A DNA stretch of 64,000 nucleotides, taken from the NCBI RefSeq assembly GCF_000686845.1, contig NZ_JMLS01000027.1, positions 1 to 64,000 on the forward strand, in the 5' to 3' direction. The first letter of the stretch is position 1. Each line of letters begins with the position of its first letter. Below the pieces are notes generated by a model that searched no databases, had not been told where the DNA came from, and saw nothing but the letters and a program-made list of their open reading frames with translations. This document shows, piece by piece, positions 15,552 through 23,430 of this stretch. A program made the position numbers and the translations under genes. This DNA comes from Paenibacillus sp. UNC451MF. Lineage in GTDB: Bacteria > Bacillota > Bacilli > Paenibacillales > NBRC-103111.

Positions 15552-15581
15552 ATAATACCACTTATAGTAAATAAGTGTCAA
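15552..15581 (-). promoter_or_regulatory. SigA promoter of the ABC exporter with an inverted repeat in the spacer
   Basis: On the minus strand TTGACA (15576-15581), 18 bases and TATTAT (15552-15557) form a good promoter. The spacer contains ACTTAT-N5-ATAAGT (15560-15576), a perfect 6-5-6 inverted repeat. A repressor bound there would block RNA polymerase. No candidate repressor gene is adjacent. Confidence 0.55.
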
Positions 15582-15784
15582 TAAAAAACTTTTGTGACCC
15601 ATAACTAATATTTTTGTTTAATTATCTTCACTCTGATTTTGAAAACGTCATACTGTCGCCTGAGGAACCTTTGATTATAGACAAAGTATCCATTTTTTAA
15701 CATTTCTTGGTGTGGTATAGTCATACGTAAGGCCCACGTTCATTTGCTGAAGTCTCAACAAATAGTTAAAGGGTGAGAGCATAA

Positions 15785-16720
15785 ATGAATCATTTTAAAC
15801 CTGAAATGAGTATTCAAGAAGCGGTTAAGCTAATTAAGCTTAGTATGAATGGCGCCATAGAGGAAGTTACTGAGTACAAGGGTGGAAACATCAATCGGGT
15901 GTTTTCTTTCAATTGCGATGGTAAGGGATATGTGTTGCGGGTTGGTCACAAACAAGGGGATACCTTACATGATGTGCAAAGCAAACAATATATATTGAAC
16001 CAATTCGTAAGAGGGGGAGCACCGTTAGCTTTCAACATAGATGCCGGAGAGTATGGTGAAATGAATTACCAGATTGCAGAAAGATTGGATGGAACGACAT
16101 TATCCGAGCTCGACAAAGAGGAGAAAAATCACCTTAAGCAAGAATTAATACCTATTTTGTCTCGCATGCATCGAGTAGACGTAAGCTCGTCAAAAGGTTA
16201 TGGATGGCTGACCTTAACAGGTGATGGAGAATTTACTACGTGGGAACACTTCGCGCGTTCTTTTTACCTACCCGAACAGCAAGGTTTCTGGGAAGGCTGG
16301 ACGGAATTATTTGAAACGAGCTTCCTTGAAAGGGATGTATTTGAAGAATGCTATGACAGGATGCTGCACTATATTGAGTATAATGCTCCTTATCGTTATA
16401 TCCTCCATAATGACTGTCATGAAAGCAATATTATCGTAAATGATGGCAAGATAGTAGGACTTATTGATGGCAATTTCATGTATGGCGATTTTGTAAAAGA
16501 TTTAGCAGGCTGGATCAGTCCGCTCAATAACAGTGGACTTCGAGATCGTTTTCTGGAAACTTATGAGCAGTTGGGGTTCCCTTTAGAAAGCTTGGAAGAA
16601 AGGCTCTTGGGATGTCATTATTTTGGCGGATTGGATGCAATGAGATTTTATGCGAAAGCTAACCGACGCAGTGATTATGACCGGGTGCGTAATCAATTGT
16701 TATCTTTTCCGACTAAATAA
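15785..16720 (+). CDS. Aminoglycoside-phosphotransferase-fold kinase
   Basis: The 311-residue protein has the APH/choline-kinase-like fold. EYKGGNINRVFSF is the glycine-rich loop region, YVLRVG contains a strand residue (Arg rather than the usual Lys), and YRYILHNDCHESNIIVNDGKIVGLIDGNFMYGD holds the catalytic HxDxxxxN loop and metal-binding Asp. These enzymes phosphorylate small hydroxyl compounds. The substrate is unknown, and resistance should not be assumed. The start has AAAGGGTGAGAG upstream. An extended -10 (TGGTATAGT) lies about 65 bases before the gene. It is followed by two decayed genes. Confidence 0.8.
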   Translation: MNHFKPEMSIQEAVKLIKLSMNGAIEEVTEYKGGNINRVFSFNCDGKGYVLRVGHKQGDTLHDVQSKQYILNQFVRGGAPLAFNIDAGEYGEMNYQIAERLDGTTLSELDKEEKNHLKQELIPILSRMHRVDVSSSKGYGWLTLTGDGEFTTWEHFARSFYLPEQQGFWEGWTELFETSFLERDVFEECYDRMLHYIEYNAPYRYILHNDCHESNIIVNDGKIVGLIDGNFMYGDFVKDLAGWISPLNNSGLRDRFLETYEQLGFPLESLEERLLGCHYFGGLDAMRFYAKANRRSDYDRVRNQLLSFPTK

Positions 16721-16764
16721 TAGTTCAATGAAAATAATGAAAGCGACAATATGTAGTACAGGAA

Positions 16765-17100
16765 GTGATTAATATTCAATTATTGTTTATTTGCAGTCGG
16801 AACAAATGGAGATGCTTGACAGCTGAAAAAATATTTAACTGACGAAATGGCCATGAAGTTAGATCGGCTGGTACGGAAGAGAACGCCAGAGTTCGTGTAA
16901 CCCACGGTCATATAGGGTGGGCGGACATGATTTTTGTGATGGAGAAAAAACATTTAAAAAGGCTTGAGGAAAAATTCAGAACGGAGTTGAAGAGCAAACG
17001 AGTGATATGCTTACACATACCTGATGATTATAAATTCATGGACGATGAACTAATTGACATACTTGAATCTAGAGTAGAGGAGTACTTGGTTCAGGACTAG
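16765..17100 (+). pseudogene. Low-molecular-weight protein tyrosine phosphatase-like gene with in-frame TGA
   Basis: One frame reads through 112 codons with a single TGA at 16840-16842. Before it stands LLFICSRNKWRCLTAEKIFN, with the phosphatase P-loop C-x5-R (CSRNKWR). After it come RNGHEVRSAGTEENARVRV, HGHIGWADMIFVMEKKHL and SKRVICLHIPDDYKFMDDEL, which match the small LMW-PTP-like family of about 105 residues. The stop is not at a catalytic residue, so selenocysteine is unlikely and a nonsense mutation fits best. The start is also unclear (GTG 16765, poor ribosome binding site). Confidence 0.7.
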
Positions 17101-17126
17101 ACGTAAATTGAAGGAGGCAATGAATC

Positions 17127-17708
17127 ATGGATAATCATACTAATATATCAAAAACAGTTGGAACCAATGGTCTGAGACATGGTATCAAATGTATCGAACA
17201 GAAGAAGCAATTGCAAAAATAATTACCCGTCCTGAATCCGCATTTCATCCTACCACGTATTTGATGATCCAAGAAGCATTTCCAGACTTACACGGCAAAC
17301 GAATTTGTGTTCCTTCCAGTGGAGATAACCATGCTGTTTTTGCTTTTCATTTGATGGGGGCAAAAGTAACATCCTGCGACATCTCAGAAAGGCAGCTGGA
17401 AAACTCAGCGAACATAGCACATAAACATGGATGGGATATTGAATTTATCTGTGACGATACGATGAAGCTAGACAAAATAGACAGTGGTAAATATGATTTT
17501 GTTTACACTTCGAATGGTGTTCATGTATGGATAAATAATCTTAATGCCATTTGAAGAGATGTATGCGGAAGATGGTACATTTTGGATTGATGAGTCGAGC
17601 GGTGAAGAAGACATAAGGTCAAAGGAAGAGCTTGATGCATTGTGCAATTGGGAAATAAACCCCACGGCAGCCATTCCTCAATGGTTATCGATTAAAGCAA
17701 TGAAATGA
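17127..17708 (+). pseudogene. SAM-dependent methyltransferase gene, frameshifted and internally deleted
   Basis: AAGGAGG (17111-17117) precedes ATG 17127. The first 11 codons (MDNHTNISKTV) run in one frame. At about 17159 a base seems to be missing, and the continuation WNQWSETWYQMYRTEEAIAKI is read in another frame. The methyltransferase core follows: GKRICVPSSGDNHAVFAFHLMGAKVTSCDISERQLENS and YDFVYTSNGVHVWIN. The frame ends at 17554, and the family's C-terminal piece EEMYAEDGTFWIDESSG...NPTAAIPQWLSIKA appears at once in yet another frame, ending at 17708. The middle, roughly 80-100 codons in intact relatives as I recall them, is missing. Confidence 0.75.
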
Positions 17709-17770
17709 ACATTCTACACATTCCTCCAATCCGTATGAACTAGATAACTCCCTCTAGAACATGCAAGAAC

Positions 17771-17785
17771 GTTGCAAAACGCTAC
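17771..17785. promoter_or_regulatory. Candidate operator, copy 1, in front of the PrpR_N-type regulator gene
   Basis: GTTGCAAAACGCTAC is an imperfect inverted repeat sharing its first 12 bases with the perfect copy GTTGCAAAACGCAAC at 19831-19845. It ends five bases before the TTGACA of the regulator's promoter, a position suited to autoregulation. Confidence 0.6.
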
Positions 17786-17790
17786 CTAAA

Positions 17791-17819
17791 TTGACACTAT
17801 AGGTAGGGATCAGTATATT
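17791..17819 (+). promoter_or_regulatory. SigA-type promoter of the PrpR_N-type regulator gene
   Basis: TTGACA (17791-17796), 17 bases, TATATT (17814-17819). A TATAAT at 17824-17829 is too far from the -35 box to be its partner. The leader to the ATG is about 125 bases. Confidence 0.55.
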
Positions 17820-17952
17820 TATCTATAATATGACCGAAAATAAATCATAATGAATGTATATCGTGGAAGGACGGTCTACCTTTCGAGGTACTGTTGAACT
17901 TTCTATATTCTTATGATAGTTTTGGCAGTTGCTAGATAAAAGGGAGTATTTT

Positions 17953-19746
17953 ATGAAAAAAATGAAGGCATTGGTGATTGCACCTTACCGGGGATTGGTG
18001 GAGCTGACCTCCAGTCTTATCGATCAGTTGGATGATTTTGACATAACTATTGTTCAAGGTGATATATCAGAGCCATTGCCTGTCCGTCAATATGAAGAGG
18101 AAGGCTACGATGTTGTTATAAGCCGTGGAGGAACGGCCAAGCTCATCCGGGACCATTGCTCGCTGCCTGTTGTAGAGATCAAGATTTCCGGATTTGATAT
18201 TTTGCGGCTTATTACACTGCTTAAAGAATACAAGACACCCATTGAAATGATAGGCTTCCCAAACATTATTGAAGCGGTTGTCGCTGTATCGCGTCTGCTT
18301 GATGTGTATATTCCGTATACAATCATCCATGAACAGGACGAAGTGAACGAAGCACTGGAAAAGGCGAGAAAGAAAGGAGCCCTCGTTATTGTCGGTGGTT
18401 CGAATACAGTACGGCTGGCGAAGGAGCAGGGACTTCAGGGGATCCTTATTACATCCGGTAAAGAGTCTGTACTGGAGGCGTTTGAGAATGCAAGAAATAT
18501 GTGCCAAGCTATCGGGCGGTATAAGTCCGATTGGCTGATGTTAAGCACACTCGCTCAAGGGACCGAATGTGGGATGGCCAGCATACAGGTGGATGGCGGA
18601 CTGCGTTATGCGAATGCAGTTTTCCAGGAAATTCTGGGCGTGCGATCCGATCAAGATGCAGGTTTAGTGTTGCGACAGCGGTTTCCTCAACTCATGGACT
18701 TGCTGCGCAAATCGAGTGTAAAGGGAGAACCAACCTCTTCATTTGAATTGTATGATTCGACGTTCCGTCATAAATTGATGGCTGTTCCCGGATTAGCGGA
18801 GCTCGAACCATCGCTTTACAATTTGTATTTGCGACCGGTGACGGACAGCGAGAATGACATTCAGGTTCAGCGTCTGGAGCCATTTATCGGCACGTTCCCA
18901 CATCTTATTCGGGCGCGGGCTGATTTCCAGATAGCTTTGACATCTGCGGTGGGGATTCTTAGTAAGCATGAACCTGTTACTGTATATGGAGAGCAGGGAA
19001 CGGGTAAACGGATTCTTGCGGGTTCTCTGTGGCAGCAGCTTCGTCCGGAAGAAGAGGAGCTACTCGAGGTGGTTGTAACACGCGGCACCGAAGAGGCTTT
19101 CTTGCATCTGAAGCATCTGCTGGAAGAGACGCAGCAGGGCGGTATGGTATATTTGCGTGGAGTGGAGCGGTTTTCGCCCAAATATCAAAGAAGAGTTGCG
19201 GAGCTAGTCATCAAAAGCGCGGCGTTTTTGATCTTCTCCTTTGACAAATCCCCTGATCAGCTAAGGGAGGAAGGATTATTGGAGCCTGAGCTGTTCGCAC
19301 TGATGACAGGGGCGATCATTGAAATGAAGCCGCTTCGCAGCAATCTACAAGAGCTGGATGAGCTTATCCGTATTTTCATTTCCGAAAATAATGAGAAGTA
19401 CGGCAAACAGATCGTCGGTATCCGTCCGAAAGCACAAGCAGCACTCTATGAATTCCCATGGAAAGGGAATTTGATCGAGCTGCGTGATACGGTCAAAGAG
19501 CTGGTGAAATCAGCGGAAGGCGAATATATCGAAGAAGAGATGCTCTCAAGTCTGGAAAAACAAAAATCCGAGCATAGCGCGGCAGGTGGTACTAGAACAC
19601 TTAATCTTGATCAGCCTTTACAAAGTATCCAAAAAGATATTATTCAGCTGGTGCTTCAAGAGGAGAACATGAATCAGTCCCGTGCTGCCAAAAGACTAGG
19701 CATCAACCGCTCGACGCTATGGAGAATTTTGAAAGATTCAACATAA
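17953..19746 (+). CDS. PrpR_N-domain transcriptional regulator of the acid-sugar operon
   Basis: About 597 residues. The N-terminal 185 residues match the PrpR N-terminal sensor domain (GYDVVISRGGTAKLIR, VEIKISGFDILR, ALVIVGGSNTVRLAKEQGL). A PAS-like segment follows (about 205-300). Next is an AAA+ region with Walker A GEQGTGK (346-352) but no GAFTGA loop, so contact with Sigma-54 is not expected. The C-terminus is a Fis-type helix-turn-helix (NQSRAAKRLGINRSTLWRIL). It probably binds an organic acid and controls the operon downstream. ATG 17953 has AAAAGGGAG upstream; the TTG at 17929 does not. A SigA promoter and candidate operator lie upstream. Confidence 0.85.
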   Translation: MKKMKALVIAPYRGLVELTSSLIDQLDDFDITIVQGDISEPLPVRQYEEEGYDVVISRGGTAKLIRDHCSLPVVEIKISGFDILRLITLLKEYKTPIEMIGFPNIIEAVVAVSRLLDVYIPYTIIHEQDEVNEALEKARKKGALVIVGGSNTVRLAKEQGLQGILITSGKESVLEAFENARNMCQAIGRYKSDWLMLSTLAQGTECGMASIQVDGGLRYANAVFQEILGVRSDQDAGLVLRQRFPQLMDLLRKSSVKGEPTSSFELYDSTFRHKLMAVPGLAELEPSLYNLYLRPVTDSENDIQVQRLEPFIGTFPHLIRARADFQIALTSAVGILSKHEPVTVYGEQGTGKRILAGSLWQQLRPEEEELLEVVVTRGTEEAFLHLKHLLEETQQGGMVYLRGVERFSPKYQRRVAELVIKSAAFLIFSFDKSPDQLREEGLLEPELFALMTGAIIEMKPLRSNLQELDELIRIFISENNEKYGKQIVGIRPKAQAALYEFPWKGNLIELRDTVKELVKSAEGEYIEEEMLSSLEKQKSEHSAAGGTRTLNLDQPLQSIQKDIIQLVLQEENMNQSRAAKRLGINRSTLWRILKDST

Positions 19747-19775
19747 TCATTTGTAGGAAAAGGATAATCAATAAA

Positions 19776-19830
19776 GAGACCCTATGATCAGCCCGGATTT
19801 GAAATCCGACAGTTGGTTATAGGTTTTTTT
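19776..19830 (+). terminator. Terminator between the regulator and the catabolic operon
   Basis: An outer pair CCTAT/ATAGG encloses the hairpin CGGATTTGAAATCCG, followed by seven Ts ending at 19830. The operator copy begins at the next base. Confidence 0.65.
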
Positions 19831-19845
19831 GTTGCAAAACGCAAC
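19831..19845. promoter_or_regulatory. Candidate operator, copy 2 (perfect inverted repeat)
   Basis: GTTGC-AAAAC-GCAAC is a perfect 5-5-5 inverted repeat. Its centre is about 100 bases upstream of the predicted transcription start of the operon, a distance suited to an activator acting by DNA looping. Confidence 0.65.
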
Positions 19846-19903
19846 GTAATTTGTTTCAATATGCAGCAATAGTTAAAAAATGTAGAGAAATTAAATATTA
19901 GTG

Positions 19904-19932
19904 TTGATAATTCGAACTATATTGTCTATAAT
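19904..19932 (+). promoter_or_regulatory. SigA-type promoter of the acid-sugar operon
   Basis: TTGATA (19904-19909), a 17-base spacer and a perfect TATAAT (19927-19932). The leader to the GTG start is about 75 bases and contains AAGGAGG at 19999-20005. Confidence 0.7.
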
Positions 19933-20012
19933 TCATGGAGTGAGATCGTATGATAATTAATGGTGTTAAATAATGAAACACAATTGAGCGAGAAGTAGAA
20001 GGAGGTTTTTTT

Positions 20013-20894
20013 GTGGAATTAAAAGGAATTATTCCTGCTATGCTAACACCATTGACTGAAGAGCAAAAGGTGAACGAACCTGTTTTGCGTCAGCTAACCA
20101 ATCGGCTTGTAGAATCCGGGGTTCATGGAATTTTTATTCTTGGAACGAATGGTGAATTCCATTTGCTATCTAGGGACGAGAAGTTGACCGTGGCTCGGAT
20201 CGTTATAAAGGAAGTCAACGGGAGGGTACCTGTCATTGTAGGAACAGGTGGAGGAACGACGGAAGAAGTAATCGAGCTTTCCAGACAGGTAGAGCAATTG
20301 GGAGCGGATGCACTTTCGATTATTACACCGTTTTTCATAGCGCCTTCACAAGAAGAACTCATTGTTCATTACACGAAGATTGCTGAATCAACGAGCCTGC
20401 CCATCGTTTTGTACAACATTCCTTCAAGAACTGGAGTCAATTTGGAGCCAGATACAGCAGCAGTACTGGCTAAGATTCCTAATATCATCGGTATTAAAGA
20501 CAGCAGCGGTAACTTTGCCAACATTGAGAATTATATTCGTGCAACGAAAGGTGAAGCGTTTACGGTTTTTGCTGGTACGGACTCATTGATTCTAAAAACT
20601 CTACTTGCAGGCGGTGTGGGTGCGGTTGCAGCAACAGCCAACATGCTTCCTGAAACGGTTGTTTCTATCTACAACCACTGGAAGAACGGCAACATCGAAG
20701 AAGCACAGATAGCGCAAGATAAGCTGCAAATGCTTCGCGATACGTTTGCTTTAGGGACTCTTCCATCGGTGCTTAAAAAAGCGGTGGAGCTGTATGGGAT
20801 TCCGGTTGGACCTCCCAAATCGCCTGTGTCTGTCGTATCAGGAGAAGCATTGAACAAGGTGCAGGATATGGTTAATTCTTATCTCCAAAATTGA
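20013..20894 (+). CDS. Dihydrodipicolinate synthase-family aldolase/lyase
   Basis: The 293-residue protein has the DapA/NanA (class I aldolase) TIM barrel. GIIPAMLTPLT and GTNGEFHLLSRDEK form the substrate loops, PIVLYNIPSRTG carries the catalytic tyrosine, and NIIGIKDSSGNF carries the Schiff-base lysine. Members cleave or hydrate 2-keto-3-deoxy acids or make dihydrodipicolinate. The position, first in an acid-sugar operon, favours a catabolic 2-oxo acid aldolase or dehydratase over lysine synthesis. The start is GTG with AAGGAGG seven bases upstream. The next gene follows after 37 bases. Confidence 0.85.
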   Translation: MELKGIIPAMLTPLTEEQKVNEPVLRQLTNRLVESGVHGIFILGTNGEFHLLSRDEKLTVARIVIKEVNGRVPVIVGTGGGTTEEVIELSRQVEQLGADALSIITPFFIAPSQEELIVHYTKIAESTSLPIVLYNIPSRTGVNLEPDTAAVLAKIPNIIGIKDSSGNFANIENYIRATKGEAFTVFAGTDSLILKTLLAGGVGAVAATANMLPETVVSIYNHWKNGNIEEAQIAQDKLQMLRDTFALGTLPSVLKKAVELYGIPVGPPKSPVSVVSGEALNKVQDMVNSYLQN

Positions 20895-20931
20895 ATGGAC
20901 TCATCTATACAAAATTCAAGGGGTTGAATCT

Positions 20932-22098
20932 ATGCAAGCTTTATACCAATTTCAAACCGCAGATCATATTGTCGCAGGACGAAATTCACTGCAAACCGTG
21001 GGAGAGCATTTACACTTGACCGGAGTTGATGTGAAGTCGGTGCTTATTATTACGCAGCCTTCGATTAAATCACTGGGCTTCGTCGATGCACTGGTCAGCC
21101 AACTAGCAGCCAATGGCGTGAAGGCGGATGTGAATACGAGCATCTTGCCTGAACCGACAGTTGAAAATATTGAGCAAGTATTTGCAAACATGGCAGGAGA
21201 GTCTTACGATGCCTTGATCGGGCTTGGCGGGGGAAGTGTGCTTGACACGACTAAAATCCTATCCGTGTTAACAACGAACGATAACTCCATTCGTGAACTG
21301 CTTGGAACGGATTTGGTCAAGAAGCCGGGCATTCCGACTATTCTCATCCCAACCACTTCCGGTACGGGCGCGGAGGTCACTCCGAATGCCATCGTCACCT
21401 TGCCGGATGAAGAGCTGAAGGTGGGCATAGTCAGCAAGCATATGCTTCCAAAGGTTGTCTTCATCGATCCGATGCTGACACTCGGACTGCCCAAGCCGAT
21501 TACAGCGGCTACGGGGATGGATGCATTCACACATTCTTTGGAATCCTTTATCTCCAATAAAGCCAATCCGATCAGCGATATGTTCGCATTGGAATCGATT
21601 CGTCTGATCTCTGCCAGCATCGTGGAAGCATATCAGAACGGCTCATCCGTAGAAGCAAGAGAGAAAATGCTGTTCGGCTCTATGTACGGAGGGATGGCTT
21701 TGACAGGTGCAGGCACCGCAGCTGTACATGCCTTGGCTTATCCGCTTGGGGGCAAATTCAAAATTGCTCATGGTGTTGCCAATTCCATGCTGCTACCACA
21801 TGTCATGGAATTCAATATGGACGCGATTGAAGACCGTCTATATCAGGTTGCCGAACCGATGGGAATTCAGGTACAGGGAATGACTTCTGCTCAGGCAGCT
21901 GTCAAAGTCGTCGAGCGTATCGTCGAATGGACGAAAATTCTCGAAATTCCTCAAGACTTGAGCAGCTTTGGAGTTCAGCAGCAGGACGTACCGGAACTGG
22001 CCATTTCGGCTTCCAAAGTGACTCGGCTGCTGAATAATAATCCGAAGGCAGTCAGTCTGCAGGATATGGAAATGATTTATCGCAAATTGCTTACCTAA
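20932..22098 (+). CDS. Iron-containing alcohol dehydrogenase
   Basis: The 388-residue protein matches the group III Fe-dependent alcohol dehydrogenases. The NAD-binding region includes DALIGLGGGSVLDTTK and PTILIPTTSGTGAEVT. The metal ligands are supplied by GMDAFTHSLESF, GTAAVHALAYPLGGKFKIAHGVANSML and the surrounding histidines. The substrate is probably a hydroxy acid or aldehyde of the acid-sugar route. It is the second gene of the operon. The ribosome binding site is weak (AAGGGG nine bases before the ATG). Length and motifs are complete. Confidence 0.87.
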   Translation: MQALYQFQTADHIVAGRNSLQTVGEHLHLTGVDVKSVLIITQPSIKSLGFVDALVSQLAANGVKADVNTSILPEPTVENIEQVFANMAGESYDALIGLGGGSVLDTTKILSVLTTNDNSIRELLGTDLVKKPGIPTILIPTTSGTGAEVTPNAIVTLPDEELKVGIVSKHMLPKVVFIDPMLTLGLPKPITAATGMDAFTHSLESFISNKANPISDMFALESIRLISASIVEAYQNGSSVEAREKMLFGSMYGGMALTGAGTAAVHALAYPLGGKFKIAHGVANSMLLPHVMEFNMDAIEDRLYQVAEPMGIQVQGMTSAQAAVKVVERIVEWTKILEIPQDLSSFGVQQQDVPELAISASKVTRLLNNNPKAVSLQDMEMIYRKLLT

Positions 22099-22143
22099 AT
22101 TGCAGTTTGCAGCAGCTTTTCAATGGACAAAGGGGGGATGTGC

Positions 22144-23430
22144 ATGAGAATATCCGTTATTTCGGATGATTTGACAGGCGCGAGTGATTGCGGAGGTCAG
22201 CTGATCCGCTATGGCTTTGACGTCTCGGTCATTCTGGAGCCGCAAGCAGATGGCTTGCGAAGCAAGGATGCCGTCATCATCGATACGGATAGCCGATCTG
22301 TGACAGCGGAAGAAGCATACCGCAGAGTGAAGGAAGCGTGTGAATCACTTCAGTCAGAGCCGTTCGATATCATTTATAAGAAGATCGATTCTACTATGAG
22401 AGGAAACATCGGGCAAGAGATCAACGCAGTATATGATGTATTCCGCCCGGACTTTGTCATCATTGCCCCCGGCTTCCCCCAGAACGGGAGAATCGTCGAG
22501 AAAGGGATTATGTACTTGGACGGCAAGCCGCTTCATGAAACAGAAGTGGCGAGAGACCCCAAGACTCCGGTCCGTGACTCACTCATCACGCGGCTCATCC
22601 AAGAGCAAGCGGGTAGAGAAGTCGGGCTTTTGTCTCGCGACGATCTTTTGGAAACTTCTGAAGTTATGGCTAGCAAGCTGGCTGCGATGCAAGCACAAGG
22701 CATTATTTATGTGGCTGCGGATTCCACTGAACCTTCCGATCTGGAACGGCTTGTCCGGCAAATGAAACAAACCGGAAAGTCTATCATTTGGGTAGGCTCA
22801 GCGGGATTAATGAATGTACTGCCGCTCGCCTATGGCTTCGACTCGGAATCGAAGCGGGTAACAATACCAGCGCATGGAACGCCCGTCCTGCTTGTTGTGG
22901 GAAGCGTAAGCGCTATCGGCCGCAAGCAGCTGCAGAAGCTGCTTATTGAACCGGATATGGCTGGCATTGAGATTCGCTCGCAGGAAATTATCCAGAAGGG
23001 AGCTCCCAAACAAATGGAGTGGAGTCGCGTACTTCTGGAGGCGAAATCAGCAGTGAAAGCGGGTCGCCATATAGTGCTGTATTCATCTAATGAAGTGTCA
23101 CAAACACAGCAGCTGGGGCAGGAGCTAGGCTTCAGCCTCGTGGAAATCAGCAATCGAATTTCTCAGGTTCTTGGCGAGTGGGCTGTTATGCTTACAGAAC
23201 AATTTGATCTGCGTAATTTGTTCCTGACAGGTGGAGATACCGCACGCCAAGTATTTCAGCAGCTGAAGGTGGACGAATTTCATCTGTTGGATGAAGTAGA
23301 GCCGGGCATTCCTCTTGGAATTGTCCGCAAGCCAGGCAAAGACATCTACGCAGTAACCAAAGCAGGAAATTTCGGCTCACCGTCGGCTATGATCAAAGCA
23401 GCGCGTAAGCTGCAAGGAGGAGAACTATGA
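22144..23430 (+). CDS. Four-carbon acid sugar kinase (DUF1537 family)
   Basis: About 428 residues. The N-terminal domain begins RISVISDDLTGASDCGGQL and contains YKKIDSTMRGNIGQEI and FVIIAPGFPQNGR, the substrate half of DUF1537 kinases. The C-terminal half holds VLLVVGSVSAIGRKQL, NLFLTGGDTARQVFQQL and a GNFGSPSAMIKAAR ending that forms the ATP site. Characterised members (DtnK, OtnK) phosphorylate D-threonate, erythronate or related 3-oxo acids. The ATG at 22144 is chosen because AAAGGGGGG at 22129-22137 precedes it. An ATG at 22123 contains this site within it. It overlaps the next gene by ATGA. Confidence 0.87.
   Translation: MRISVISDDLTGASDCGGQLIRYGFDVSVILEPQADGLRSKDAVIIDTDSRSVTAEEAYRRVKEACESLQSEPFDIIYKKIDSTMRGNIGQEINAVYDVFRPDFVIIAPGFPQNGRIVEKGIMYLDGKPLHETEVARDPKTPVRDSLITRLIQEQAGREVGLLSRDDLLETSEVMASKLAAMQAQGIIYVAADSTEPSDLERLVRQMKQTGKSIIWVGSAGLMNVLPLAYGFDSESKRVTIPAHGTPVLLVVGSVSAIGRKQLQKLLIEPDMAGIEIRSQEIIQKGAPKQMEWSRVLLEAKSAVKAGRHIVLYSSNEVSQTQQLGQELGFSLVEISNRISQVLGEWAVMLTEQFDLRNLFLTGGDTARQVFQQLKVDEFHLLDEVEPGIPLGIVRKPGKDIYAVTKAGNFGSPSAMIKAARKLQGGEL

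Noticed and set aside
16840-16842. TGA as selenocysteine in the LMW-PTP-like gene
   Set aside because: The codon is about 16 residues after the catalytic cysteine, which is present as an ordinary Cys. No SECIS-like hairpin was recognised.
19850-20012. Sigma-54 promoter in front of the acid-sugar operon
   Set aside because: No GG-N10-GC element at -24/-12 is visible; a clear TTGATA-17-TATAAT is present and the regulator lacks GAFTGA.
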